From: Colwellia demingiae
GTDB lineage: Bacteria > Pseudomonadota > Gammaproteobacteria > Enterobacterales > Alteromonadaceae
NCBI RefSeq assembly: GCF_007954275.1
Contig: NZ_VOLT01000001.1
Coordinates: 124,001 to 188,000, forward strand
Length of the DNA: 64,000 bases
Direction of reading: 5' to 3'
Shown here: positions 48,862-57,956 of the stretch, in pieces
Position numbering within the stretch: position 1 is the stretch's first letter
Layout of the letters: each line of letters starts with the position of its first letter
Position numbers and translations under genes: made by a program
The notes under the pieces: generated by a model
The model's input: the letters and a program-made list of their open reading frames with translations, nothing else
The model's database searches: none
Told to the model about the DNA's origin: nothing

Positions 48862-49170
48862 ATGCCAAGCAACTTATTTCGGCCTTTTATACTAGTCATT
48901 GTCGTCTACAGCATAGGCACGACTGCCTTTGCCCATAAAGGTGAACAAGTAAAATTAGATCAAGCTTGCGAAGACGCAAGACAAATTGCGCTCGAGCCTA
49001 GAAGAAAAGAAATTTATCAGGAATGTGTTCAAAAATTTAAAAAAGATGAAACTGTTTGTTTGAGTGAAGCAAAGGCATATAACGGTAACAGAATAAATGG
49101 CGCACCACTGTTTTATGAGTTACCTGCTTGTGAGAAAGCCTTCGATTTTAGAAATAAAAACGAAAAATAA
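48862..49170 (+). CDS. Small secreted or periplasmic protein, unknown function
   Basis: A 102-residue protein with a clear signal peptide (LFRPFILVIVVYSIGTTAFA, cleavage before HKGEQVK). The mature 78 residues are charged and contain four cysteines (QACEDA, YQECVQ, ETVCLS, PACEKA), which could form two disulfides. I do not recognise a family. The ATG at 48862 has AAGGAATTC upstream; longer in-frame starts would hide the signal peptide. Confidence 0.7.
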   Translation: MPSNLFRPFILVIVVYSIGTTAFAHKGEQVKLDQACEDARQIALEPRRKEIYQECVQKFKKDETVCLSEAKAYNGNRINGAPLFYELPACEKAFDFRNKNEK

Positions 49171-49235
49171 CAGCCATTTACCTAGGTGAGAAAATCTGTA
49201 TTTAAACAATACAAGATGAATCCGTTATATCCACT

Positions 49236-49266
49236 AAATGACCCTTTTATCATCTGGGTCATTTCT
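49236..49266 (+). terminator. Weak terminator-like hairpin
   Basis: A 9-bp stem (AAATGACCC 49236-49244 with 49256-49264) and an 11-base loop lie 65 bases after the secreted-protein gene. Only a short TTTC follows. Confidence 0.5.
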
Positions 49267-49319
49267 GCATAACATGGCTATTTGTTTTTTCCTGCCAGTT
49301 AACCTAATTCTTGTGGTGT

Positions 49320-50048
49320 TTATTTTGATACTGACGACAGTATGTATTTTTTATTTAACTGAATAAAAACCCAAACTAAACTGCTGGGGAACAATACTAA
49401 GAAAAGATACTTTGCATATAACAAAGTTAACAGCACTGAGCTAGCAATTATCAAGGCATATAAACACATCAAGCCTTTATGCGCTTTAGCAAAGGCGAAA
49501 GAAGCAACAAAATCCCCGACTACGCCACGATTGTCTAAGCGAGCAATCAAACAGGGTAGTACTCCGACAATCATAGACAACAGCGAAAATAGCCAGGCAA
49601 GCACAAAGTTAAAAGCATAAAATTCAAAAGTCATATCCCCCCGCGCTTGTGTTTGTATATCGAAGACTTTCGAAAGGAATGAATTTTGATCTACATATAA
49701 ACTATACAGAGCAATGGCATCAGTCATCCAAATAAGAAAACATAAAAACTGTACCACGCACACTAAGCCGATATTTGCGAACAATGTTCTAAAGTGAAAG
49801 GTATCACTTTTACCCTCTTTATTTAGTAATAGTGGATGTAAAACAAGGCTCACTAAAGGAATGAATAAAATAAAACCTGCACAAAAAGATATGTACATGG
49901 TAGTAAGTTCATACGTGCCGAGGTAAAACTGAATAATTTGCGAGATAAAAAAGATCACTAAACTTGCGAAAAACACCAAACCGTAACTGATGATTTTTTC
50001 ACCTGATAAACGCGATACGCTCGAAGACTCTGACACAATATCCACCAA
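49320..50048 (-). CDS. Multi-pass membrane protein of unknown function
   Basis: A protein of about 242 residues with six predicted membrane segments: GLVFFASLVIFFISQIIQFYL, SFCAGFILFIPLVSLVL, LCVVQFLCFLIWM, FNFVLAWLFSLLSMIVGVLP, LMCLYALIIASSVLLTLLYA and YLFLVLFPSSLVWVFI. I recognise no transporter or enzyme motif. The start is TTG at 50048 or GTG one codon later. It stands alone between a small secreted protein and a drug/metabolite exporter, on the same strand as the exporter but 144 bases away. Confidence 0.65.
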   Translation of the reverse strand: MVDIVSESSSVSRLSGEKIISYGLVFFASLVIFFISQIIQFYLGTYELTTMYISFCAGFILFIPLVSLVLHPLLLNKEGKSDTFHFRTLFANIGLVCVVQFLCFLIWMTDAIALYSLYVDQNSFLSKVFDIQTQARGDMTFEFYAFNFVLAWLFSLLSMIVGVLPCLIARLDNRGVVGDFVASFAFAKAHKGLMCLYALIIASSVLLTLLYAKYLFLVLFPSSLVWVFIQLNKKYILSSVSK

Positions 50049-50192
50049 TAACTCATATAATTAATATAATTTAATTATGATATTAGCCTAACTAACAACT
50101 CTAGATATTGATGTAAAATAAGACAAAAGCAATCCTGCTCTTTTTCTTTCATTATGAAGAGCTTAAAAAGCCTATTTAGGTGAAAGGTTGCA

Positions 50193-51086
50193 CTAAGTAT
50201 TATGCTTTACCTTAATACTTTTCGCTGTTAAATCTCGCACGCCAACGAGGTTACCAATTAACATTAAAGCACCACCGATAAGTAAAGGAAGCTCAAACGC
50301 TTCGTTATAAAAAAATACGCCTACCATCGCAATTAGAGGTAATCTGAAAAAATCGAGGGTAATAATGGTAGTTATTTCAGCATATTTCATTGCGTTTGCT
50401 AAACAATAATGTGCCGACAACGCACTCAACCCAATTACAGTAAGCCAAAGCCATTGTTCACCTTGTGGCCAAACCCAATTTGATAAAGATAAAAATAATC
50501 CAATAGGTAATTGAACAAGACACATAAATAGTAAAATGGTTAACGGAGATTCAGTTTTTGCCAAGGACTTTGTTGTCGTATGCGAAATGGCAAAGCAAAT
50601 AGCTGAGCCCAAAACAATAATCGATGCATAATCAATTAAAGCGTATCCCGGCCGGACTATGGCAAGTACACCTAAGGTACCCAGAAATATCGCTATCAAC
50701 TTATTCATTGTGACTTTTTCATCGAGAAAAAAGCTAGCAATTAACAGGGTCCATATTGGCACAGTAAACTCTAAGGCAAAAACTTCCGCCAGCGGAAGTA
50801 AGCCGATACCAAAAAACCAACCATATTGAGCAATAAAGTGAAAACCATTGCGGAACAAATGAAGTTTAAACACATTAACTCGTGGCTGTCTTGTTAGTGA
50901 CTTTAGCTGCTTATCTTTAAGAATTCGAGACCGAATAAAGTAAACAACCGAGAGAAATACCAAGCCAATAGCACTGCGAATACATAATGATTGAGCAATA
51001 GTTAACTCGCCACTTAATTCACGTGCACCAATAGCAAGAATGCAAAATGAAGCCAGTGCACCTGACATCCATAAAAAGAGCGCCAT
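50193..51086 (-). CDS. EamA/DMT-family transporter
   Basis: A 297-residue inner-membrane protein with about ten hydrophobic segments in two EamA repeats. The second half shows AISHTTTKSLAKTESPLTILLFM, and LPLAEVFALEFTVPIWTLLI ends the first. FFLDEKVTMNKLIAIFLGTLGVLAIVRPG is typical of the family when read across the repeat boundary. Family members export metabolites, amino acids or purines; the substrate is unknown. Confidence 0.88.
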   Translation of the reverse strand: MALFLWMSGALASFCILAIGARELSGELTIAQSLCIRSAIGLVFLSVVYFIRSRILKDKQLKSLTRQPRVNVFKLHLFRNGFHFIAQYGWFFGIGLLPLAEVFALEFTVPIWTLLIASFFLDEKVTMNKLIAIFLGTLGVLAIVRPGYALIDYASIIVLGSAICFAISHTTTKSLAKTESPLTILLFMCLVQLPIGLFLSLSNWVWPQGEQWLWLTVIGLSALSAHYCLANAMKYAEITTIITLDFFRLPLIAMVGVFFYNEAFELPLLIGGALMLIGNLVGVRDLTAKSIKVKHNT

Positions 51087-51304
51087 AATAATTAAACTCT
51101 ACTCTTTAAAAAGTGATTAATCGGTAAGTTGTAATCGACAAACTAACGTAATAAATAAAGAGAGCTGCGCTTATTTATTACTTTAGTTAGAGATTGTCAG
51201 AGAGTAAATAACTCAACGTTTACAACTAAAATAGAGTTTAATCATAGTGGAACTATTAAAAATACCAAGCCTTTTTTTGCTGTAACAATCAATTTTAGTG
51301 CTAT

Positions 51305-51490
51305 TTAGTTATACCCCAATTCATAAATAGGGTTGTCATCATGCTCGTATAAATCATCAGTATTTTGTCTGGTTCGTTCATTAACCTGCTCATCATCTTT
51401 ATTAGTTTGATTAGCACCTTGTTGGTAAACATTCAGCATTTCTGCTGACATGATCATTCGTCTATTACTCATATTGCAATTGTTTAACAT
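51305..51490 (-). CDS. Small hypothetical protein
   Basis: A 61-residue frame starting MLNNCNMSNRRMIMSAEMLN and rich in Asn, Gln, Asp and Glu towards the C-terminus. The ATG at 51490 is preceded by GAGGGTAG, a good SD, which is the main reason for accepting it. There is no signal, membrane segment or recognised domain. A longer form from 51547 is possible but starts without an SD. Confidence 0.45.
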   Translation of the reverse strand: MLNNCNMSNRRMIMSAEMLNVYQQGANQTNKDDEQVNERTRQNTDDLYEHDDNPIYELGYN

Positions 51491-51547
51491 ATAACTACCC
51501 TCACTTAATAAATGGCTCCGCAGCTTTGCGTTGCTAATAAGGTACAT

Positions 51548-51864
51548 TGCATCAAGGATGCCAAAATTTTTTATAAATTTAGCATTGATTTTTATATGTT
51601 TTATTTAAAATATATAAATTTGATAATTACATTATCATTTTGCAACACAGGTTTCGCAAGTTAGGAGTTAAATCATGCAATTAACTTAAGCGTTATGAGA
51701 AGTAGTAGTGATGTCGTCATTGTCTGATTATCCTCACCAGTAATTTACCCAATGGAATGAAAAACGCTATACCTAATGTTCACACTAAGCAAAATTGAGT
51801 ATAACGTTAAGTTTTTAGATATAGACGTTCTTCTTAATGGGTACTCTAATAAGTCAGCAATACT
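51548..51864. other. Intergenic stretch with nothing definite
   Basis: About 320 AT-rich bases between the small hypothetical gene and the 3' end of the collagenase-like gene. No gene, hairpin or operator was supported. Confidence 0.4.
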
Positions 51865-53868
51865 TTATTTAGTGACAATATTTTTTTTAGCCAATGTTTC
51901 ATCTAACGATTTTAAAGCATTTTCATGCCAATACTGCCAGTGCATGTGTAACTTATCTTCCGTTAAATGCTTTGGCTGTAAGTAATCTTTATAAGTATAA
52001 CGATAGAATTGACGTGGTTTATGTGGATTATTTTCTTGTTCTTTCGCCACATAGTTAGCATTATGTTCGACTAACCATTGACTGAACTCTACTGCATACT
52101 TTTTACCTGAGTCGTCTACTAATTTTTTATAGCCATCAAAGAAGTCAGTTTTTAAATAGTGCGCCATCTTCCTATATTCATCTTGATGTTTTTCATTCAT
52201 AAAACGCACAGCTAAATAACCCCAACGATATACTCTGTCGGTACCGTCTTTATATTCGGTATTAAAAATTTCCGTTAAACTCGGCCAATCTTTTGGAATA
52301 GTTTCATTGAGCAACCTGAAGGTTCTTGGATTATTATCTTCCTTAGCAACATATTCAGCGAGTCCTTCAGACCACCACACCATATGACTTGGAAAATGAT
52401 TAAAGGTATCGTATTTAACAAAGCGACCATCTAAATAATGAACAAACTCATGATTTAAGTTCCAAACAGCAAATTCAGGTCGTACCCAGAAATGTTCAAA
52501 TGAATAAAAAGTCGCAATATTGTCAGGATCTTGTGTCGTTCCCTCAATGTACATGCCACCATTATCGGTATTAATATCAAAAATTAACTGGCCGAATTTA
52601 TTATACTCTGCGTGATTATCAAAAATAACAACCCGTAATTTATCATTAAAATCATTGGCAACCGGCTGGTTATTGGTCGCTAAAATTTCATGGAAATTAC
52701 TTTCTTGAGCGATTAACTGCTGACAAGAATCACTTAACTGTGCTGCAGACATGGCTTGGGTTAAAATATAAATCCTACTTGAGCACACATGGTTAATAGG
52801 CAATGCTTGTTCAATTGAAGGGGAAATACAACGTTCTGCTAGCGTACCCTCTTCACATTCAGACTTCCCACGAAAAGTATTGACGACATAAGGCACACTA
52901 AAAAGTGTCTTATTTTGCTCTACTGACATTGAGCTATTATTGGTTAACGCCTCCCAAACACTGTTATCCAGGGCATCCATATCACCTTCAACCTTGAGGG
53001 TTAATTTATCATCATCTAAACGTTTTTGATCCTCAACTGAATGCTCATAATATTCATTCCAGTATTCTTTCGAATATAAATTATAATACTGTGCCAATGC
53101 CCAAAGAGCGTGTTGCTTTGGCCAGTTGCTACCGACTAACGTATTATTTTTAGCGGTGATAAATTGAATTAATGCCTGTTGAAGTTCACCTTCGCCATGT
53201 ACGCCTTTCATGAATTGAGCTGTATTCTTTCTTCGGGCTTCATAGGGTAAAATAGCACCAGCACGTAATACTTCCCACAGTGCGTAATCTATCGCTTTGT
53301 CTTTCTTAGGTATCACTGCTGTTGTGTTAGAAAGATCAGCGGAAGCATAAAGGTTAATTAACTGGCTTAACGGCTTAACCTGCTCCACGATAAATGGTTG
53401 TAAAGGTGCTAAGAAATATAAACGATACAAAGCGACAGCATAATTTTCATGCAAGCGTGCCGTAGTAGAGTTCACTTCAAAAAAACCAGGCATATTGTAT
53501 AAATTTACTAATGCGGTATTAACAGATATTGCGGTTTGCTCAGGCCAATCCTTATCTGTACCAAAACTACTGTAAATTCTAAGATAAAAAGTAAGCTTCT
53601 TTAATTTATCATTAGTTAAGTCACCTTTTAACGCTTCCATTGATATTCCATCTGCAACAGCTTTTAGTAGTCCTTGTTGATAATGATCAAAATCTTGGCT
53701 CCATAACTGATCTATATCAGTCGCTAACAATTGAGTTACCATTGGGCTAACTGTGGGCACTGAGACAGGTAGGTTAGATTCAACAGCATCAGCATCCACC
53801 TTCAGACTACAAGCCGTAATAACTGAACAGATGGCAAGTGCCGTAAGTGACATTGATAATTTATTCAT
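51865..53868 (-). CDS. M9-family collagenase-like metalloprotease lipoprotein
   Basis: A 667-residue secreted protease. The N-terminus is a lipoprotein signal (MSLTALAICSVITAC, Cys20 in the lipobox). Near residue 470 the zinc site HEFVHYLDGRF (HExxH) is followed by WWSEGLAEYVA, which supplies the third ligand glutamate, the pattern of Vibrio/Clostridium M9 collagenases. The N-terminal part would be the M9 activator domain. No PKD or collagen-binding C-terminal domain is present. Being a lipoprotein, it is probably cell-surface or periplasmic rather than freely secreted. Likely role: degradation of marine collagen-like protein. Confidence 0.85.
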   Translation of the reverse strand: MNKLSMSLTALAICSVITACSLKVDADAVESNLPVSVPTVSPMVTQLLATDIDQLWSQDFDHYQQGLLKAVADGISMEALKGDLTNDKLKKLTFYLRIYSSFGTDKDWPEQTAISVNTALVNLYNMPGFFEVNSTTARLHENYAVALYRLYFLAPLQPFIVEQVKPLSQLINLYASADLSNTTAVIPKKDKAIDYALWEVLRAGAILPYEARRKNTAQFMKGVHGEGELQQALIQFITAKNNTLVGSNWPKQHALWALAQYYNLYSKEYWNEYYEHSVEDQKRLDDDKLTLKVEGDMDALDNSVWEALTNNSSMSVEQNKTLFSVPYVVNTFRGKSECEEGTLAERCISPSIEQALPINHVCSSRIYILTQAMSAAQLSDSCQQLIAQESNFHEILATNNQPVANDFNDKLRVVIFDNHAEYNKFGQLIFDINTDNGGMYIEGTTQDPDNIATFYSFEHFWVRPEFAVWNLNHEFVHYLDGRFVKYDTFNHFPSHMVWWSEGLAEYVAKEDNNPRTFRLLNETIPKDWPSLTEIFNTEYKDGTDRVYRWGYLAVRFMNEKHQDEYRKMAHYLKTDFFDGYKKLVDDSGKKYAVEFSQWLVEHNANYVAKEQENNPHKPRQFYRYTYKDYLQPKHLTEDKLHMHWQYWHENALKSLDETLAKKNIVTK

Positions 53869-54050
53869 AGCGTTTTCTTTATTGTTATATTATAAATGCA
53901 TTATTGCATACAATATACCGACATACATTAGGTAATTAATTAAATAGGGAATATTAGCTTCAACGTAATAGATACACTGATATGACAAAACTAAGATAAT
54001 TATTAACTGTTAAAAGCTAATCAGGTAACATTAACTCACTTTAAAATATA

Positions 54051-54157
54051 TATACCCGTATTACTTCAAAAGACAGGATTCAGCTGGAATTGGCAACGCC
54101 TTGGACATCAATAGCTCTGGCATCCTTAAACTCGTATTTTGAAATATCATGGGTATA
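54051..54157. repeat. Short TATACCC-ended repeat just upstream of trxC
   Basis: TATACCCGTATTACTTCAAA at the left and its imperfect inverse TTTTGAAATATCATGGGTATA at the right bound a 107-bp element. It ends 20 bases before the trxC start codon, so it supplies part of the 5' UTR or promoter. Confidence 0.7.
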
Positions 54158-54177
54158 GTTTCACTTGTTGGAAGTTT

Positions 54178-54615
54178 ATGAATATTGTTTGTGCAAACTG
54201 CTTTACCACCAACTGCATCCCCGATGATAAAGATTATAACAAAGGCAAATGTGGTAAATGCCAACAAGGGGTCTACTCTCCTAAGCCGACAGAATTAACG
54301 GGTAATACTTTTTACCCCTTTATAGAACGAAATGAATTACCTGTGATTGTTGATTTTTGGGCCAGCTGGTGTGGACCCTGTCAAAACATGGCACCTGTTT
54401 ACAGTAAAGTAGCGCAATCATCACCCTCTTTACTGTTTGCCAAAGTAAATACCGAGCAAGTTCAACAGATTTCTGCTGATGCGAATATTCGTAGCTTACC
54501 TACCTTAGTCTTTTTTCATCAGGGTGAAGAAGTTGATCGCATTTCAGGTGGCTTAAGTGAAATGCAAATGAAGCAGTGGATTGTTCAGTGTTTGCACAAG
54601 ACGGGTAACTCTTGA
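54178..54615 (+). CDS. trxC: Thioredoxin 2 (TrxC)
   Basis: A 145-residue cytosolic thiol-disulfide reductase. The N-terminus has a zinc-binding rubredoxin-like module with two CxxC pairs (VCANCFTT and KCGKCQQG). The thioredoxin fold follows, with active site FWASWCGPCQNMAP and the cis-proline segment RSLPTLVFF. This pairing is specific for TrxC, which is OxyR-induced in E. coli. The ATG at 54178 has TTGGAAG upstream; an in-frame ATG at 54139 lies inside the upstream repeat and is rejected. Confidence 0.94.
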   Translation: MNIVCANCFTTNCIPDDKDYNKGKCGKCQQGVYSPKPTELTGNTFYPFIERNELPVIVDFWASWCGPCQNMAPVYSKVAQSSPSLLFAKVNTEQVQQISADANIRSLPTLVFFHQGEEVDRISGGLSEMQMKQWIVQCLHKTGNS

Positions 54616-54751
54616 TAATAGACTTCGTATATGAAATAGGCTATCCACTGAAATTTTGATGTGGATGGTTGGTTTACAAAGCAGTAATTGATAACTATCA
54701 GTTTAAATATCTTGTGAAATTATATAAGCTTAGTAAAAAAAGGAGCGAATA

Positions 54752-56029
54752 ATGACACTGGCAAATTATACTTATCTCGGCACCGCTGATGACCTAGTAC
54801 AACGCTACCCTTGGCAAATTGAAATGAATTTAGAAAATTTCAATAATATGCTGATGCGTAAAGCGCTATTAGGTGAAAAAGTGCTAATAAATGATGGGTA
54901 TTTACTCAATCTACCTGCCGCTAGACATGCATTATTAAACCCTGATTCCTCACCCTTAAAAGCGCTCATCGAGTCTAACTTCGTTCGTATTTTATCGCGA
55001 AACAATGACCTTATAGCGATGCCAGAAAGCATGGCTAAACAAGGTGTCAGTAGCTTTTCTCAGCTCAAAAAGAATAATGAATGGTCTGATTTAGAATCTA
55101 TGCTGAGGAAGTGGCAACCTAAGCTTCATCGAACAGAAAACTTCATTGCTTGGCCCAAAAAACATATTAGCCATGGCTTTGATACCATTATGATGCGCTT
55201 ACATGAAAAATCACCAGAGCAACTCGGCTTAACCCATAGCTCAAACGATGATTTATTGCGTGTCTTTGACAACTATATTTTACAAAATCAACACGATAAA
55301 GAAGCAACCCGTACACGTTGGGAGAATGCAGTATTAAAGGCAGTAGCAAACACTAAGGATGATAAACAAAAAATACAAGAACTCATCGGGCTATCTTGTG
55401 AAGGTTATCATTATAATTTTGGTATTTGTTTAAGTAACTTTAGTGCCCTTGATAGAGCAAATATTATAGTTGAAACCCGTTACAGTCATGCTTTTGATGA
55501 ATTCATGGAAATTAACATTGCCCCGCAAGAATCTTTAACAGAAATGCCTGTGTTAAATATTCCAAAAAATTTACCATTAAACAAACCAGAATTGTGGAAA
55601 CAAATTGTCGATCCATTCAGTGACATTGCCGATTTACAGAATACTTATAAACAAAGCATGTCACTATACAGCGTAGGGCAAACATCGAAAGAAGCATTAG
55701 ATGAAGCCACTAAAGCATATTCGCTCGCATTATCAACTCTTTTTGGCCAAAGTGCAGATGTCGGCTCAAAAACAAAACGCGTATTGGGTCTTGGTTTTTT
55801 TGGTGCAGGAGCTTTAGTTTCACTGCCTGTAGCAGCATTACTTTGGTTCTCAGAAACAGAATTAATTCCCGCAATGATGAAACGTTTCCAAGTGCGAGAT
55901 AAAAAATTCTTTAATGAAAATAAAGGTAAAATTCCCATAGTAAATATGCAAAATAAAACCATGATAACCTCTGTCGCTTTAAACAAAGAAAAATCATTAG
56001 CCTTATCCAAAGAGATCCCATCATTTTAA
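54752..56029 (+). CDS. Unrecognised 425-residue protein with one C-terminal membrane helix
   Basis: I do not recognise a family. The N-terminal 340 residues look soluble and mostly helical (MTLANYTYLGTADDLVQRYP, then many amphipathic helices, two cysteines in LSCEGYHYNFGICLSNF). One hydrophobic segment lies near residues 349-368 (LGLGFFGAGALVSLPVAALLWF), followed by a basic tail. There is no signal peptide, so the bulk is probably cytoplasmic. AAAGGAGCG precedes the ATG. It lies between trxC and a coiled-coil protein gene, with a hairpin after its stop. Candidate for experimental study. Confidence 0.75.
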   Translation: MTLANYTYLGTADDLVQRYPWQIEMNLENFNNMLMRKALLGEKVLINDGYLLNLPAARHALLNPDSSPLKALIESNFVRILSRNNDLIAMPESMAKQGVSSFSQLKKNNEWSDLESMLRKWQPKLHRTENFIAWPKKHISHGFDTIMMRLHEKSPEQLGLTHSSNDDLLRVFDNYILQNQHDKEATRTRWENAVLKAVANTKDDKQKIQELIGLSCEGYHYNFGICLSNFSALDRANIIVETRYSHAFDEFMEINIAPQESLTEMPVLNIPKNLPLNKPELWKQIVDPFSDIADLQNTYKQSMSLYSVGQTSKEALDEATKAYSLALSTLFGQSADVGSKTKRVLGLGFFGAGALVSLPVAALLWFSETELIPAMMKRFQVRDKKFFNENKGKIPIVNMQNKTMITSVALNKEKSLALSKEIPSF

Positions 56030-56095
56030 ATGAGAAATACTGTTTTGCCACAGTAATAACCTTCGAGACAACCCTTAGGCAATAACTTGCCGTTT

Positions 56096-56126
56096 AAATG
56101 ACAAAGGTGTTCGGCTTTGTCATTTT
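56096..56126 (+). terminator. Terminator after the 425-residue protein gene
   Basis: A perfect 11-bp stem (56096-56106 with 56115-56125) with an 8-base loop ends in TTTT. It lies 66 bases after the stop codon. Confidence 0.75.
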
Positions 56127-56300
56127 ACACTCCTGTATAGTCCTTAGATTCTGATGGTTTTATATATTACGTCCTGACACTTCTCAGTTATGCGAGGCTT
56201 CACCTTAGTTACCTAAGCTTTACAACTGTGGCACAAAGTGTGCAATTGGAGTGGTATAACACTCTAAGAGTGCATGACAATTAAAGTAAGGACGCTCTTT

Positions 56301-56801
56301 ATGATGATCAACAGCAATTACGCTCAACAAGTAGCGCAAGCGAAGTCTAATAATACCTCGATAGTCAATTTTGATAACTCCATTCCCGCAGTTCAACCTA
56401 TCCCCGGTGAAAAAGATACCGTGACTTTCTCTGATAAAGCCTTAGCCATGATGAACGGTGATGAGATTAAAGAAAACGCCCTCACTTACGTAAGACCCGA
56501 AACGGCAAGATCACTTTTATCTAAAAGCGAAGCAGCAAACACAGCTGAAGTTGGCGATGCCAAAGAAGATGTTGTCGTTGATAATCGTTTTAGTGAGATA
56601 ATGCAAAATATATTAGATAAACGATTAGGTATAGACCGAGAAAGACTTGAAGAGCTTGAAGCGCTGATGGAAGAAATTGCCAACAATGAAAATATGAGCC
56701 CAGAAGAAAAAGAATTAGCGTTAGAAAAACTGGCTGAAATGCGAGAAAAAATAATTGAAGAAGGCAGAGAGATACAAGAAGTCGTTAAGCAAACAGAATA
56801 A
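56301..56801 (+). CDS. Acidic coiled-coil protein of unknown function
   Basis: A 166-residue hydrophilic protein. The N-terminus (MMINSNYAQQVAQAK) is followed by an extended middle with DTVTFSDKALAMM. The last 65 residues form a strongly predicted charged coiled coil (RERLEELEALMEEIANNE, then MSPEEKELALEKLAEMREKI). No signal or membrane segment. The start is the ATG at 56301, with AAGGA upstream; a longer start at 56274 lacks an SD. I cannot assign a family. Confidence 0.7.
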   Translation: MMINSNYAQQVAQAKSNNTSIVNFDNSIPAVQPIPGEKDTVTFSDKALAMMNGDEIKENALTYVRPETARSLLSKSEAANTAEVGDAKEDVVVDNRFSEIMQNILDKRLGIDRERLEELEALMEEIANNENMSPEEKELALEKLAEMREKIIEEGREIQEVVKQTE

Positions 56802-56832
56802 AGTGTTCATCTTTGAAATCACACCCATTATC

Positions 56833-56860
56833 GATAACTGATAACTGATAACTGATAACT
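56833..56860. repeat. Four perfect tandem copies of GATAACT
   Basis: A 7-bp unit is repeated exactly four times in 28 bases, 31 bases after the coiled-coil gene stop. Simple repeats of this type can vary in copy number by slippage. Confidence 0.9.
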
Positions 56861-56972
56861 AATAAGATACATTTCGGGTTATTGCAGCAAAGCATGCTGC
56901 ACCAAAAGGCAATTACCGCTCTACTATACTTTCTACTCTCATCAGGCATTTATCTATTCATTAGAGAAAAAT

Positions 56973-57797
56973 TTACTGATTTTCTTGAATAACACGTTTT
57001 TCAGCTAATAAGATGAGAGCAGCTAACTGACCATTATTTTTCATCCGTTGAATTTCATTATCAACAAGCGGAACCAAGTTTTTATTATTTTTATGGATAT
57101 AATGGTACAAAGATAACTGCGCTAATGGCTTGTCCATGGTTATAACATTTCTTAAACCAAGTCTTTCAAGCGCAATATTTCCATCAAGGGTATTCGTTAA
57201 CACCACATCTACTTTTCCACTGAGCAATAACTTAAACATATCGTCAGTTGAACTCATTTCATAAGTTCTAGTAAGCCCTTGAGTAATATTATTGGTATGT
57301 TTAACGCCACGAATTTTGGTTAAACGGTACTTAGCCAAATCTTGCTTTTTCAGGATTAATATTTCAGATTTTTACAAGACAAATGGCATCGTTTCCAAGT
57401 AATAATAAGGGGTAGGCACTCTGATGGTATTAGGGTTCTCGTCACCATAAGTCCAAATACGCATGATCTCACCATCTTTCATACCTGTATTAGCAACATA
57501 CTGCGCGCGTTTACCCGGTAAAGGACTGATAGTAATGTTAATGCCAATATTTTCATAAACTTGAGTGAGCACAATGCGCCCTACTTCTTGCTCTATCAAT
57601 AATTCAATAGAAGCAAAATCATAGTGTTTACCTGAAGAAGATTTGAGGGGATTATCTTTAGATTTTGTTGCTGATTGAATAGCTGATGTGTCTTGGGACT
57701 GAACACTTGAATATACCGCATGATCTACTGATAAGGCGAACGACATATTATTGTAACTGCTGAGAAGCAAACAACAAAGGTATAACAATAATCTCAC
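56973..57797 (-). pseudogene. Periplasmic solute-binding protein (SBP_bac_3-like), broken by one in-frame stop
   Basis: The reading frame starts at GTG 57797 (GGAGAG upstream) with a signal peptide (LLLYLCCLLLSSYNNMSFA) and reads to TAA at 57372-57374 after ETMPFVL. It then continues in the same frame through KSEILILKKQDLAKYRLTK to 56973. Joined, it is about 274 codons, with the usual two-lobed binding-protein order: ASIELLIEQEVGRIVL, GEIMRIWTYGD, TPYYYLETMPFVL, then DDMFKLLLSGKVDVVLTN. The domain resembles transporter-substrate-binding (SBP_bac_3) proteins. A single base change explains the break. No ABC permease genes lie nearby. Confidence 0.78.
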
Positions 57798-57956
57798 TTA
57801 CTCTCCAACGCCTCTACACCACCATAAATTAATATAACATTATTAATTTTACTTGCTTCTGTTTTCGCTATAGCTATTTCATCTAAGTAACACCACAGAA
57901 ATATTAATTGGGTAAACACGGTCTTATAAGCAGGGCTATTGTATAAATGGAGAACT

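Noticed and set aside
57339-57374. Frameshift as the cause of the split binding-protein gene
   Set aside because: The two halves are in the same frame; reading through the TAA gives a continuous protein, so a nonsense change is the simpler explanation.
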